From: Agapanthus africanus
Taxonomy: Eukaryota > Streptophyta > Magnoliopsida > Asparagales > Amaryllidaceae
Assembly: GCA_030015575.1 (NCBI GenBank)
Contig: CM057340.1
Location: 749,525,632-749,589,631 of the forward strand
Reading direction: 5' to 3'
Length of the DNA: 64,000 nt
Both the position numbers and the translations under genes were made by a program. The notes under the pieces were generated by a model. That model did not search any database. It had not been told where the DNA came from and was given only the letters and a program-made list of their open reading frames with translations. Below are positions 51,601 through 63,327 of this stretch, in pieces (position 1 is the first letter of the stretch; every line of letters starts with the position of its first letter).

Positions 51601-52473
51601 ATGAGTGGATTTCCTTCGTTAGAGGTCGACTGTTTCCAGTTTAACGACTTAGAGGTCGACTGTTTCCAGTTTAACGACTTAGAGGTTATCTGTTTCCAGT
51701 TTAAAGACTTAGGGGTCTGTGGTGCCCAGTTTAACGACTTAGCGGTCATCTGTTTCCAGTTTAACGACGTGGTGGTCATCTGTTTCCAGTTTAACGACTT
51801 AGAGGTCATCTGTTTCCAGTTTAGAGACTTAGAGGTCTACTGTTTCCAGTTTAAAGACTTAGAGGTCATCTGTTTCCAGTTTAACGACTTGGTGGTCATC
51901 TGTTTCCAGTTTAACGACTTGGTGGTCATCTGTTTCCAGTTTAACGACTTACAGGTCTGCTGTTTCCAGTTTAACGACTTGGTGGTCGTCTGTTTCCAGT
52001 TTAACGACTTGGTGGTCGTCTGTTTCCAGTTTAACGATTTGGTGGTCGTTTGTTTCCAGTTTAACGACTTGGTGGTCGTCTGTTTCCAGTTTAACGACTT
52101 GGTGGTCATCTGTTTCCAGTTTAGAGACTTAGATGTCTACTGTTTCCAGTTTAACGACTTAGAGGTCATCTGTTTCCAGTTTAACGACTTGGTGTTCATC
52201 TATTTCCAGTTTAACGACTTGGTGGTCATCTGTTACCAGTTTAGAGACTTAGAGGTCTACTGTTTCCAGTTTAACGACTTAGAGGTCATCTGTTTCCAGT
52301 TTAAAGACTTAGAGGTCATCCGTTTCCAGTTTAACGACTTGGCGGTCATCTGTTTCCAGTTTAACGACTTGTTGGTCATCTGTTTCCAGTTTAGAGACTT
52401 AGAGCTCTACTGTTTCCAGTTTAACGACTTAGAGGTCATCTGTTTCCAGTTTAAAGACTTAGGGGTCTATTGA
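51601..52473. repeat. 30-bp minisatellite, about 29 units
   Basis: Unit GTTTCCAGTTTAACGACTTA plus a variable decamer (GAGGTCATCT, GTGGTCATCT and others). Because 30 is a multiple of three and the unit lacks stops in several frames, both strands show long open frames (10-residue repeats), which I regard as by-products. Variation is concentrated in the decamer (AGAGGTC, GGTGGTC, ACAGGTC), with local clustering of types. Confidence 0.93.
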
Positions 52474-52614
52474 TGGCGAGCTTGGAATTTTAGGGTAAGG
52501 GCCAGCATCAGCGTTGCTAACACTGAAGCAGAGGTGCCAGTTGCAATTCATCATTTGCCTACTCTTGTTAGCGGAGCGAGGGCTTAGGAGACGGGTTTAG
52601 GTCCCTATCGCCTA

Positions 52615-52800
52615 AGGCTTTTCAATTTTATGGGTCGTGAGGGTCCCATAAAAGCATTTTCTCCCTGCGAGTCGTGAGGATCCCGCAGGTGTATTTTCTC
52701 CTCAGGAGTCGTGAGGACTCCTAAGTGTGTTTTTCCTTTGTGAGTCGTAAGGATCCCATAAAGGTTTGTTCTCCTCATGTATCGTGAGGACACATGAGTG
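52615..52800 (-). repeat. Hairpin cassette 3 of F
   Basis: Same five stems in the same order as cassette 2: TTTTATGGG/CCCATAAAA, CCTGCG/CGCAGG, CAGGAGT/ACTCCTA, CCTTTGTGAG/CCCATAAAGG (partly decayed), CTCATGT/ACATGAG. Confidence 0.83.
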
Positions 52801-53039
52801 GGTCTTCTTAATGGAACATAACTCCAAAGGCGGAGACCAGCCGCGTAACTGATTACGGTGGGGCATGGGTATGATGAGAATTATTTGAGCCCGTGGATTG
52901 TATACGGCAGTCAATTTAGGGACTGGCCGTAGGGCCGGAAGAATTTTGAAAAAATGGATTTTTGTTGGCGTCTGCATCGCTGCACTGGAATATGGTATCA
53001 GGAGCAACTCATCATTCGCCAGTTGTTTTGTGTTTTTTT

Positions 53040-53165
53040 GTTATTATTTTTTTTTACCGCGATTGCTCTATCATTTCAGCTTTTCTTATCGCGAAGGTCG
53101 CAATTGCCCTATCATTTCGGCTATTTATTCGCGGTTGCCCCATCATTTCGGCTTTATTTTATTTT
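53040..53165 (-). repeat. AGCCGAAATGAT module of F
   Basis: Three copies of CATCATTTCGGCT or CTATCATTTCGGCT, reverse complement of the D1 array at 15950-16205. AT-rich sequence of low complexity follows to 53245. Confidence 0.75.
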
Positions 53166-53245
53166 TCTTTTATTTACACATTTTTTTTTGTTTATTTACA
53201 CATATATATTATTATTATATTTTATTTTTTATATTTTTTTTACAT

Positions 53246-53400
53246 TTCCAGTTTAACGACTTAGAGGTCGATTGTTCCCAGTTTAATGACGTGGTGGTCG
53301 ATTATTCCCAGTTTAAAGACTTGGTGTTCTGTCATCCCCAGTTTAACGACGTGGTGGTCAGTGGGTGTTCCCAGTTTAACGACGTGGTGGTCCTTTTTGC
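53246..53400. repeat. GACGTGGTGGTC repeat at the end of F gag
   Basis: Five units of about 30 bp with CCCAGTTTAACGACGTGGTG; it shares CCAGTTTAACGACTTAGAGG with the 51601-52473 minisatellite and resembles the GACCACCATGTCCTTAAACTGG word of the D LTR in reverse complement. Confidence 0.8.
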
Positions 53401-53574
53401 TTATCCCAGCTCCTTGAACTTTGATCTTGGCGGAGCTGTGTTGATGACCTAGCTCTGTGGCTTGCCGATACATCCGAGGATTGTGAGGTTTTTCCAAGCT
53501 TATATTGGTCCTCTGCCCAATCATTGAAAATATAGCAGTCTTCGATGGTATGACCCACCACTCTATGATATGGG
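53376..53574 (-). pseudogene. F gag, C-terminal fragment
   Basis: Minus-strand frame that begins inside a knuckle module: after the C insertion point it reads 'HRVVGHTIEDCYIF' and 'WAEDQYKLGK', then a Ser/Arg-rich tail and a stop near 53376. The upstream half of the module is at 63323 onward, on the other side of C. Confidence 0.85.
53570..53574 (+). other. Target duplication of C, left copy (ATGGG)
   Basis: ATGGG before the C 5' LTR, repeated at 63323-63327 after the 3' LTR. It lies within the F gag knuckle codons. Confidence 0.95.
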
Positions 53575-55467
53575 TGTTAGTGTTTATGCCCTAGAAGACC
53601 ATTACTGTATCATACTAGTTTGTATATTACTTAATGGAAGCTTGGGATATTCACATGTATATAACAGTCTTGCTAAACATGGTAGTATGCTACTTGGTTT
53701 TTCTATCTTAATATGTGAGTATACGTATTGATAGAGCTCTTAGGATCTTGCTTGACTACCAGCGTTGTGATGGCAGTCACACTAGTGGGGGCTGGGTAGT
53801 CTATAAGCACATCCTTATTCAGGTCTCTAGTCGTTGGATTATCGAGACAGGGCATCGATACTCCGTAGTAGACTAGTGTGTACGCTTCTCATCCCAGTTG
53901 GGGAGATGGTCTGTCCCACAGCCGTCAGTACGTCGTACTGGAGATAGTATGCAGGTGCTCGTTAGGTTACGGGTACACCGGACAGGACTCACAGGGAACT
54001 GTTGGTTGGTTTTATACCAGTCGTCAGTGAACAGTTCCCAGGTGACATGAGTACAGCATAGTCCGCAGACTTGACACTGCTACTTCGCCTCGAGTATGTC
54101 CCACTGTTCTTAGATTGCTACCCTACCATGGCTCAAAGGAGTCGTGCAAACAGGTAGCAGTTGGGTGCAGTCCCGAGCACTTGGAGGCAGTGGCGGTTAG
54201 ACATGATTCGTCTCTCCCGGTATTGGGGATTGATATCGCGCTGTGTCAGAGAGCCATTACGCAAATTCCCTGGCCAGGGCAAGCGAGATTTGCTGGTAGG
54301 TTCCAATAGTTTCTCAGGGTGTAATGGGCTTCGCTCCGACATGACTTATACCGCTATTAGGGGACTGACGCTTGCCGCCCCCTAGGCCCGATATGCGATA
54401 GTCTTAGACGAACGGACCGGATTGTATGGAGATTGTCACAGCAGGCTCAGTAGGAGTTCGGATGGGTTTCCTCATCGGCCTTCTTATCGACATCTACCTG
54501 GGGACCGTTACGTATAGCTAGTGCTGCTTGCGGTCTGTGGTTAAACACACTGCCAGCGTAGTAGTCGAGTCTCTAGAGTCCCACACAGAGAGTTTCCCTA
54601 CTCCAGGCGAAACGATATAGAGGTTTATGGTTTTATGACAAAGGGTTCGGACGCATACGTGTGTTTACACACGTACGTCGTTCGGACAGTTTTTACTAGT
54701 TGTCTTTGGTTTAAGCCAGTTACTAGTATCCGGTTATTGGATTTATACAGTCTAAAGTTTTTTCGTGTTTTCACGGATAGGAGGGGCGTTCTCGTAATTG
54801 CGCGAGAAGCTTCTAGAAGGTGGTGACTAAGGGGGTTAAGGTGGCATATACATTGAATGAGATTAGTGAGTCGTATGGATGATTCATCCATGTCATTAAT
54901 GCATCATAAATGCTTAATGACTCATGGAGATGAATCACCATTAGATATTTATCAAGCATGGTTGTAAATCATTTTCTTTTCTTTTCTTGATAAATAATAA
55001 TGCTTGATATATATTATGATAGCTCATTTTCTCATCTCATTATTATTCTCACTTTCTCTCTCCTCAAGCTCTCCCTCTTCAAACCCTAATCCTCCCCTCT
55101 CATGTGTTGAGTACAAGGATTAGATTAGACTACTTAATCCTTAACCATTCTCTATATCACCTAGGTTACTTGGATTAGCACTTCAAGAAACCTAGTTACC
55201 TCTAGTTTGAGGTGAAGCTTGTAGTAAAGCTCTCGGGTGGATCTTCTACTACTTAGAGAAGGCCGGAGAGGACGTGGAGAACGACAAGATGAAGGACTCA
55301 GTTCTATAGGTATAATCACATAACATAGTGGTTAACACTTCTATAGTTTCTTGTGAATTGTTGCTTATGCAAAGATTCTCGGTTAGTCGATGTTTACGCC
55401 TAAAACAAGATCGTTTTTCATTATTCCGCCTCCCCGCAAGTCGTGGGGTGTTGTACATCGACTTACA
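53575..55467 (+). repeat. 5' LTR of C
   Basis: TGTTAGTG ... GACTTACA, 1893 bp, aligned end to end with 61430-63322 with balancing one-base indels. An AT-rich stretch (about 54940-55030) precedes a pyrimidine-rich stretch, a plausible promoter zone, but I do not assign a TATA box. Confidence 0.95.
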
Positions 55468-55468
55468 G

Positions 55469-55480
55469 TGGTATCAGAGC
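55469..55480 (+). promoter_or_regulatory. Primer-binding site of C
   Basis: TGGTATCAGAGC one base after the LTR end, complementary to the 3' end of initiator methionine tRNA, the usual primer of plant Ty1/copia elements. Confidence 0.92.
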
Positions 55481-57566
55481 CTCGCTAAACAATAAATAAC
55501 TCATTAGCAAAGTCGTAAGAATTTCGAATGCAAAAAGGAACAGGAAACATCGTCGATTATCACACTTGCTGTCGAATTTTAAACTGGCTCTAAAAATTTT
55601 TCAGGAAGCTTCAGAATAACAAGCAGGAAAAACTAGGGCTACTGAAGAAATTTGGACTCCTAACTCGGCCATCTCATTGCGGAACCACGGCGGATCCATG
55701 CGATCCGCCGCGGATCCGCGGCCGAGTTGGGGCCGAATCGGCCCAAATTTATTCAGTAACTCCTAGGTGTTAACTGTGATGTTTCTGGGATGTTTTATTT
55801 TCTGCTAAGATCTCAGGTGCACAGAGAAGTATTGGAGTAGAATCTAAAAGCGTTTGTTCGATCGAAATTTTGCGATGTTTGCTAATTTGATTATATCTGT
55901 GATTGTATAATGTGTTCGTAAACCTCCCCTAACTGCTAGTATGTCGGTTGGCAGGGGGTTGCACATTTCTGTAATGGTTTTTACTGTTTGTGGATGTGAA
56001 CTGTATTGGACTGTTGTGATGATTAGCCGGGGTTTGTGATGGGTTATTATTTTAATTCATTCAATGTAATTGTAATATGTTGTAATATTATTTTGCGGGG
56101 CGCATCCAGGTTGCGGTTGTAGCCACCGTTGTATTATTTCATTTTACTGTTTTTGCTCCTAGGATAGACCCAAGATGGGGTGCACAAACTACCGGGTACT
56201 TTGAAGTGTTTAGTGGCCTACTCACTTTGTTGAAGGAGACCGCTTCACTTCGGGTATTTGACGGGTAGTTTGCCGTACCCGTAGGGGTCTAGGGTGGGGT
56301 AATGGCTATTCATCACAACTGTGTAATCCATCTTTTGTTGCAGGCTCTAAACAAACACGGATTGCTTGCAAATCCAATAAAATTCATATGAGATCTGGAA
56401 TGCCTATTATTGCGTCTGAAGAATGTACAATATCTATATATGATAGCTATTTAGACGTCACTTATGTTTTACACCCGCGCTAGCCCAGTCCCCGCTCTTT
56501 CGTTAGTTAAGTAACCTAACGGGTGATGACGGGACCCCGTGGCGAATGCGGATGGCATAAGAGGACGTTGTATTTTCGTTGTTTTCTGCAATGATAGGTT
56601 AATGATGGGACGCATTATTTATAATGCAAAAAAAATAAACCAAAAGTTGAATCGTTGGAACAATTTAAAAGAAACCACTCGGTTATTTTAAAAGAGCAGA
56701 ATTTTTAATTGCGGAGCTTTAACCACTCCTTTTAAAAAAAAAAGCTATCAGGTTCCTTTGATTATATCAAGTTCACTACGTTCACGGTTTCGCCAAAACC
56801 AGTCGTAGCCCTCCGTCATTTCTTATGAATGGTCAGTAGTATTCAAGCTATGTTTGTTTGGCCCTTAGTCAAGACATAGTGATTGGTAGCTGCTGGGGTA
56901 TTCATTTGTTGCATAGATAGATGAGTTGGTTTGGGACAGTCGTATTACTTTGTTTGGCCCTTAGTCAAGAGTATATACGGATGGGTTCAAATCAACAAGA
57001 TAATGATGGACAGAACTTGACATGTGACTTATGATTTGTTGGCCCTTAGTCAAGGTCATAAGAACATAGGGGGAAAATGTATATCGGGAATTTCTAAAGA
57101 AACTGAAATTTGCAAAGAGATACATACCATTTGGAGTTTGATGAATGTTGGTAGGATTCCTTCAACATTATCATACGATGATATTTGGATCCCGATCCTA
57201 CAGTGAGTATATGCTACTTATCAGGAGATTCGTCACTTAACGATCAATGCTATAAACCAAGTAGGTGCCGAGAAAGGTGTCAGCGGGGCTACGCCCCCAG
57301 AGAAAAGAGGTTATTTAATTAAGGAACTTCGCGAAAGCGTTGGAAAACCTCCCTCGAAGTACCGACACTAGCCTGGCTGAACGGTTAAGCAAGTATTGTA
57401 CAGTGAGAATAGTCCTGGCTAATTCTTCTTTTATGATTTGAGGAAGGATTCGAGAAACAGTGGGAGCCATCCAGTTTAGATAAATTAAAAACCAATCTAA
57501 ACTTGCAAGAGCATCATGCTAAAGTGTTTTCTTCTCTCTCTCTCTCATTGCAGCAACCTTGTGACC
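55481..57566 (+). other. Long leader of C
   Basis: About 2.1 kb without a gene. Includes GCCGCGGATCCGCGGC (55707-55722), the hairpin arms CGTTAG/CTAACG (56501-56521) followed by GGGTGATGACGGG, three TTAGTCAAG copies (56872-57055), and a pyrimidine tract ending TTGCAG (57550-57555) just before the gag ATG. The section from 56090 aligns with element G. A stretch of about 180 bp near 57235-57410 is absent from G. Confidence 0.75.
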
Positions 57567-60500
57567 ATGACTCGGTTACATCTAGATAACAAGTTGACTG
57601 AATCTAACTTTTATGACTGGCAAAGGTCTGTCCAGATGACCATTGCCTATGACAAGCTGGACCACCCTATTACTACTCAAGATCCCGCCGTCCCAGGTCC
57701 AGTTTCCACCGTCGCGGATATGGATATCCGTCAGACAAAGGAAAAGGATAAAGCGAAAGCCAAGTGCCTCGTGTTAGTTTCAGTTGATGGTGTATACCAG
57801 AAGCAGCATGAGAAGATGGACTCTGTTTCCATCTTTCTCCATAACAAAGATTTATATGGAGAGCAATCTCATATCGCAAGATATGAGGCCTCGAACGAAT
57901 TAATTCAAGCGAGGTCGGCTGACGGGTCATCTGTAAGGGACGACGTCCTTACGATGACTAGCTATATTGATGAGCTCAAAGACCTGGAGACCACATTGGG
58001 GAACAGGTCATATACGGACTTATTTCCACAGTCCCTACCCTCTACTTACACCCTGAAAGAAACCAGGGAGATACAAGCTCTGCTTAATAGGGGACCTTCT
58101 TCTTCTTCATCCAAGGCGAAAGCAAAGGGTGAAAAGAAGAAGACCTCTACAAAGCCGATATACGGTGTCAGTAAAGTAGGAGGAAAGGGAAGAGAAAAAG
58201 TTTCGGGACTTGGTGTACGTAAGGAGGGATATTCCTATTGTTATGGGAACGGGCAATGGCAGAAGGATTGCAGGGCTTTGGAAGCCAGTAGCCAGGATAC
58301 GAAGCATGTTGTGGCTTCAGCTTCAAGTGTGTTTGTAATTGAGAACTGTTTGTCAATTAACTCTACTTCCTGGGTACTAGATACCGGAGCAGGATCTCAT
58401 ATCTGTAATTTGTTACATGCTTTGAGAAACCGTAGAGTTATAAGGGTAGGTGATTTGTCTCTCAGAGTTGCAAACGGAATGAGCGTGGACGCTGAATCCG
58501 TGGGAGAATATCGCCTAGGTTTGACAAGTTGGCAGATATTGATTCTACGTAACTGTCTGTATGTACCTAGTTTGACTTGTAATATCATATCAGTGTCCTC
58601 ACTTTCGAGAGAGGGATATGACTTTACATTCGTAAGCGATGTGGTTCACATCCACTTAAATCAAGTTCTGATTGGGTCCGGTACATTAGATGACGGTATA
58701 TACGTATTGAATCAAGCTCAGGTTTTCAATGTCCAGAACACACTTAAAAGAAAGTCCCCAGAAATAAATCAGGCTTTCTTATGGCATTGTAGACTAGGTC
58801 ACATCAATGAAACACGATTAACAAAGTTACATAGAGAAGGATATTTGAATCCGTTCGAATATCAATCTTATGCCACTTGTGAATCTTGTCTCATGAGAAA
58901 GATGACAAAGACTCCGTTTACTGGACACGGAGTAAGAGCGAGCGAACTCTTAGGACTCGTACACAGTGACGTGTGCGGTCCGATGTTTACACATACGCGA
59001 GGTGGTTATTCCTACTTCATTACTTTTACAGATGATTTCTCTAGGTATGGATATATCTTCTTAATGAAGCATAAATCCGAGGCCTTTGAGAAATTCTAAG
59101 AATACAAGAATGAAGTGGAAAAACAGACAGGCAAAAGTATAAAGACACTGAGATCTGATCGAGGTAGTGAATACTTAAGTGCCGAATTCCTGGGTTACTT
59201 AAAAGAGAATGGAATTCTCTCTCAGCTTACTCCTCCATACACACCACAACACAATGGTGTATCGGAAAGGAGGAATCGAACCCTATTGGATATGGTTCGT
59301 TCCATGATGAGTAAGGCTGAGTTACCGCGATCTTTCTGGGGTTATGCACTAGAATCAGCTGCATATCTTTTGAACCAGGTTCCAACCAAGACTGTGCCTA
59401 CCACACCATATCAGATGTGGAGTGGGAAGAAACCCTGTCTAAAACATTTTAGGACATGGGGTTGTCCAGCTTTTGTAAAAAAGCAGCATCCGGACAAGCT
59501 CGAGGCACGCTCAGTACAATGTAAGCTTGTGGGATATCCAAAGAACTCCAAGGGATATTATTTCTATTACGCAGAGGAACAAAAGGTTTTTGTTTCTCGT
59601 AATGCCCACTTCTTAGAAACTGAATTTTTAGAAAATCCGAAGAATGGGAGCGCAGTAGAACTGGAAGAAATTCCAGAACCACAAGCTGTTACTGAAAGTT
59701 TGGTAGAACAAGAAGTTTCAGAAGAAAGGGACATACCAGCGCCTATCCACAGAAGTAGTAGGCAGTCTCATCTACTCGAGAGATACTACGGTTTTCTCAT
59801 AGACGGGGATCGAGAAGATTGCGTCATTGATAACGACGACCCTACTAGCTTCCAGCAAGCCATTCAGAGCGGCGACTCGGTAAAATGGCTGGATGCAATG
59901 CGGACCGAAATGGAGTCCATGTACACTAACAAAGTATGGACTTTGGACACTGCTCCAGATGGGGTAAAACCCGTAGGATGCAAGTGGATCTTCATAAAGA
60001 AGATTGGTGTAGATGGACAGGTTGAAACCTATAAGGCTAGACTTGTTGCAAAGGGTTTCCGTCAAAGACCTGGTCTGGACTATGACGAAACCTTTTCTCC
60101 AGTGGCTATGCTGAAATCCATTCGGGTCCTTCTTGCTATTGCTGCCTTCCACGATTATGAGATCTGGCAGATGGACGTAAAGACGGCCTTTATAAATGGA
60201 AATTTAGAAGAGAGCGTCTATATGGATCAGCCAGAGGGATTCATTCAGAGTGGGAGCAGCGGTAAAGTATGCAAGCTGCTTAAGTCCATTTATGGACTAA
60301 AGCAGGCATCGCGGAGTTGGAACATCTGTTTTGATGATACTGTCAAAGAATTCGACTTTATCAAAAATCCAGATGAACCATGCATATACTGTAAGATTGT
60401 AGGGAGAGTTGTTGTATTCCTCGTCTTGTACGTGGATGATATTCTCCTAATAGGAAATGATATTCCTATGCTACAGTCAGTCAAAAGATTCTTGTCACAG

Positions 60501-61415
60501 AAATTCTCCATGATGGACCTGGGTGATGCCACCTACATTCTGGGGATCCAAATCTATCGTGATAGATCAAAGAGGATGTTGGGACTTTCACAGTCCAGGT
60601 ACATAGACACCATATTGAAAAGATTCAGTATGGAAGATTCTAAGCGCGGTAACCTACCGGCTTGTCACGGAATCACCCTCTCCAAAGAGATGTCTCCCAA
60701 GACTGATTTGGAAAGGGAACGCATGTCGATTATACCCTACGCTTCTGCGGTAGGCTCTATAACGTATGCGATGTTATGTACCAGACCAGATGTAGCATAC
60801 GCATTGAGCGTTGTAAGCCGGTATCAGGCAAACCCAGGGAAGAATCACTGGATAGCAGTAAAGAACATTCTCAAGTACCTGAGGAGGAATAAGGAGATGT
60901 TCTTGGTTTACGGCGGAAAAGACCTCAGGATGGAGGCCTATGCTGATTCCTGCTTCCAGAGTGACAAGGATGACTCCAAGTCCATGTCAGGTTATGCCTT
61001 TACCCTCAATGGAGGGGCGGTCTGTTGGAAGAGTTCCAAGCAGGACACCGTTGCTGACTCAACGATGGAAGCGGAGTACATAGCTGCTTGCGATGCCGCA
61101 AAAGAAGCTGTCTGGATGAAGAAGTTCCTCACAGAACTTCAGGTGGTTCCTACCAGTGTTGGTCCAATACCTCTGTATTGCGACAACAACGGCGCTATAG
61201 CTTTAGCGAAGGAACCCAGGTCCCATCAGAAGTCCAGACACATCTTAAGGCGGTATCACCGGATTAGGGAGATCGTAGATCGCCGGGAGATCGAGGTAAA
61301 GAGAGTAAATACAGAGGATAACATTGCTGATCCATTCACTAAGGCCCTACCTCAGATTCAGTTCGAGAGGCTACTCGAGATCATCAGTCTTCGATACGCC
61401 AGTACATGGCCCTAG
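57567..61415 (+). pseudogene. Ty1/copia gag-pol polyprotein of C, one in-frame stop
   Basis: The start is chosen at ATG 57567 in ACCATGA; an upstream in-frame ATG at 57516 is possible but its codons are a CT-rich tract. 1282 codons, interrupted only by TAA 59097-59099 (probably a Lys codon). Gag-like region to about 58200; degenerate CCHC knuckle at about 58230-58270 (first Cys is Tyr, His is Gln); protease D-T-G at 58380-58388; integrase with HHCC (about 58785-58905) and D, D, E motifs ('HSDVCGP', 'RSDRGSEY', 'NGVSERRNR'); RT with 'QMDVKTAFINGNL' and Y-V-D-D at 60429-60440; RNase H with 'AYADSCFQ', 'MEAEYIAACDA', 'YCDNNGA'; end 'ADPFTKALP'. Reverse transcriptase, RNase H and protease active sites are intact. 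One reverted stop would give a full polyprotein. Confidence 0.93.
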
Positions 61416-61418
61416 TGC

Positions 61419-61429
61419 AAGTGGGAGAT
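61419..61429 (+). promoter_or_regulatory. Polypurine tract of C
   Basis: AAGTGGGAGAT directly before the 3' LTR start TGTTAGTG. Confidence 0.88.
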
Positions 61430-63322
61430 TGTTAGTGTTTATGCCCTAGAAGGCCATTACTGTATCATACTAGTTTGTATATTACTTAATGGAAGCTTGG
61501 GATATTCACATGTATATAACAGTCTTGCTAAACATGGTAGTATGCTACTTGGTTTTTCTATCTTAATATGTGAGTATACGTATTGATAGAGCTCTTAGGA
61601 TCTTGCTTGACTACCAGCGTTGTGATGGCAGTCACACTAGTGGAGGCTGGGTAGTCTACAAGCACATCCTTATTCAGGTCCCTAGTCGTTGGATTATCGA
61701 GACAGGGCATCGATACTCCGGAGTAGACTAGTGTGTACGCTTCTCATCCCAGTTGGGGAGATGGTCTGTCCCACAGCCGTCAGTACGTCGTACTGGAGAT
61801 AGTATGCAGGTGCTCGTTAGGTTACGCGTACACCGGACAGGACTCACAGGGAACTGTTGGTTGGTTTTATACCAGTCGTTAGTGAACAGTTCCCAGGTAA
61901 CATGAGTACAGCATAGTCCGCAGACTTGACACTGCTACTTCGCCTCGAGTGTGTCCCACTGTTCTTAGATTGCTACCCTACCACGGCTCAAAGGAGTCGT
62001 GCAAACAGGTAGCAGTTGGGTGCAGTCCCGAGCACTTGGAGGCAGTAGCGGTTAGACATGATTCGTCTCTCCCGGTATTGGGGGTTGATATCGCGCTGTG
62101 TCAGAGAGCCATTACGCAAAGTCCTTGGCCAGGGCAAGCGAGATTTGCTGGTAGGTTCCAGTAGTTTCTCAGGGTGTAATGGGCTTCGCTCCGACACGAC
62201 TTATACCGCTATTAGGGAACTGACGCTTGCCGCCCCTAGGCCCGATATGCGATAGTCTTAGACGAACGGACCAGACTGTATGGAGATTGTCACAGCAGGC
62301 TCAGTAGGAGTTCGGATGGGTTTCCTCATCGGCCTTCTTATCGACATCTACCTGGGGACCGTTACGTACAGCTGGTGCCGCTTGCGGTCTGTGGTTAAAC
62401 CCACTGCCAGCGTAGTAGTCGAGTCTTTAGAGTCCCACACAGAGAGTTTCCCTACTCCAGGCGAAAAGATATAGAGGTCGTATGGTTTTACGACAAAGGG
62501 TTCGGATGCATACGTGTGTTTACACACGTACGTCGTTCGGACAGTTTTTACTAGTCGGCTTTGGTTTAAGCCAGTTACTAGTATCCGGTTATTGGATTTA
62601 TACAGTCTAAAGTTTTTCCGTGTTTTCACGGATAGGAGGAGCGTTCTCGTAATTACGCGAGAAGCTTCTAGAAGGTGGTGACTAAGGGGGTTAAGGTGGC
62701 ATATACATTGAATGAGATTAGTGAGTCATATGGATGATTCATCCATGTCATTAATGCATCATAAATGCTTAATGACTCATGGAGATGAATCACCATTAGA
62801 TATTTATCAAGCATAGTTGTAAATCATTTTCTTTTCTTTTCTTGATAAATAATAATGCTTGATATATATTATGATAGCTCATTTTCTCATCTCATTATTA
62901 TTCTCACTTTCTCTCTCCTCAAGCTCTCCCTCTTCAAACCCTAATCCTCCCCTCTCATGTGTTGAGTACAAGGATTAGATTAGACTACTTAATCCTTAAC
63001 CATTCTCTATATCACCTAGGTTACTTGGATTAGCACTTCAAGAAACCTAGTTACCTCTAGTTTGAGGTGAAGCTTGTAGTAAAGCTCTCGGGTGGATCTT
63101 CTACTACTTAGAGAAGGCCGGAGAGGACGTGGAGAACGACAAGACGAAGGACTCGGTTCTATAGGTATAATCACTTAACATAGTCGTTAACACTTCCATG
63201 GTTTCTTGTTAATTATTGTTTATGCAAAGATTCTCGGTTAGTCGATGTTTACGCCTAAAACAAGATTGTTTTTCATTATTCTGCCTCCCCGCAAGTCGTG
63301 GGGTGTTGTACATCGACTTACA
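61430..63322 (+). repeat. 3' LTR of C
   Basis: TGTTAGTG ... GACTTACA, 1893 bp; followed by the duplication ATGGG (63323-63327). Confidence 0.95.
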
Positions 63323-63327
63323 ATGGG
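63323..63327 (+). other. Target duplication of C, right copy (ATGGG)
   Basis: Direct repeat of 53570-53574. Confidence 0.95.

Larger units (their letters stand above)
53575..63322 (+). mobile_element. Element C: nearly intact Ty1/copia retrotransposon
   Basis: 9748 bp: two LTRs of 1893 bp each, primer-binding site, a 2.1-kb leader, a gag-pol frame with one stop, polypurine tract, 5-bp target duplication. Domain order protease, integrase, RT, RNase H defines Ty1/copia. Long LTRs and wording such as 'RGGYSYFITFTDDFSRYGYIF' in shorter form fit the Tork/Angela/Ikeros group. The LTRs differ at about 45-50 positions by eye (about 2.5%), mostly transitions, so this is the youngest insertion here. 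Confidence 0.95.

Noticed and set aside
51601-52473. Possible CRISPR-like or protein-coding repeat (290-residue plus-strand frame)
   Set aside because: Units are contiguous with no spacers, the genome is a plant, and the open frame follows from a 30-bp unit without stops; the reverse strand is equally open.
57516-57566. Upstream start codon of the C polyprotein
   Set aside because: The extra 17 residues are encoded by a CT-rich splice-acceptor-like tract, and the ATG at 57567 has a better context and matches the position in G.
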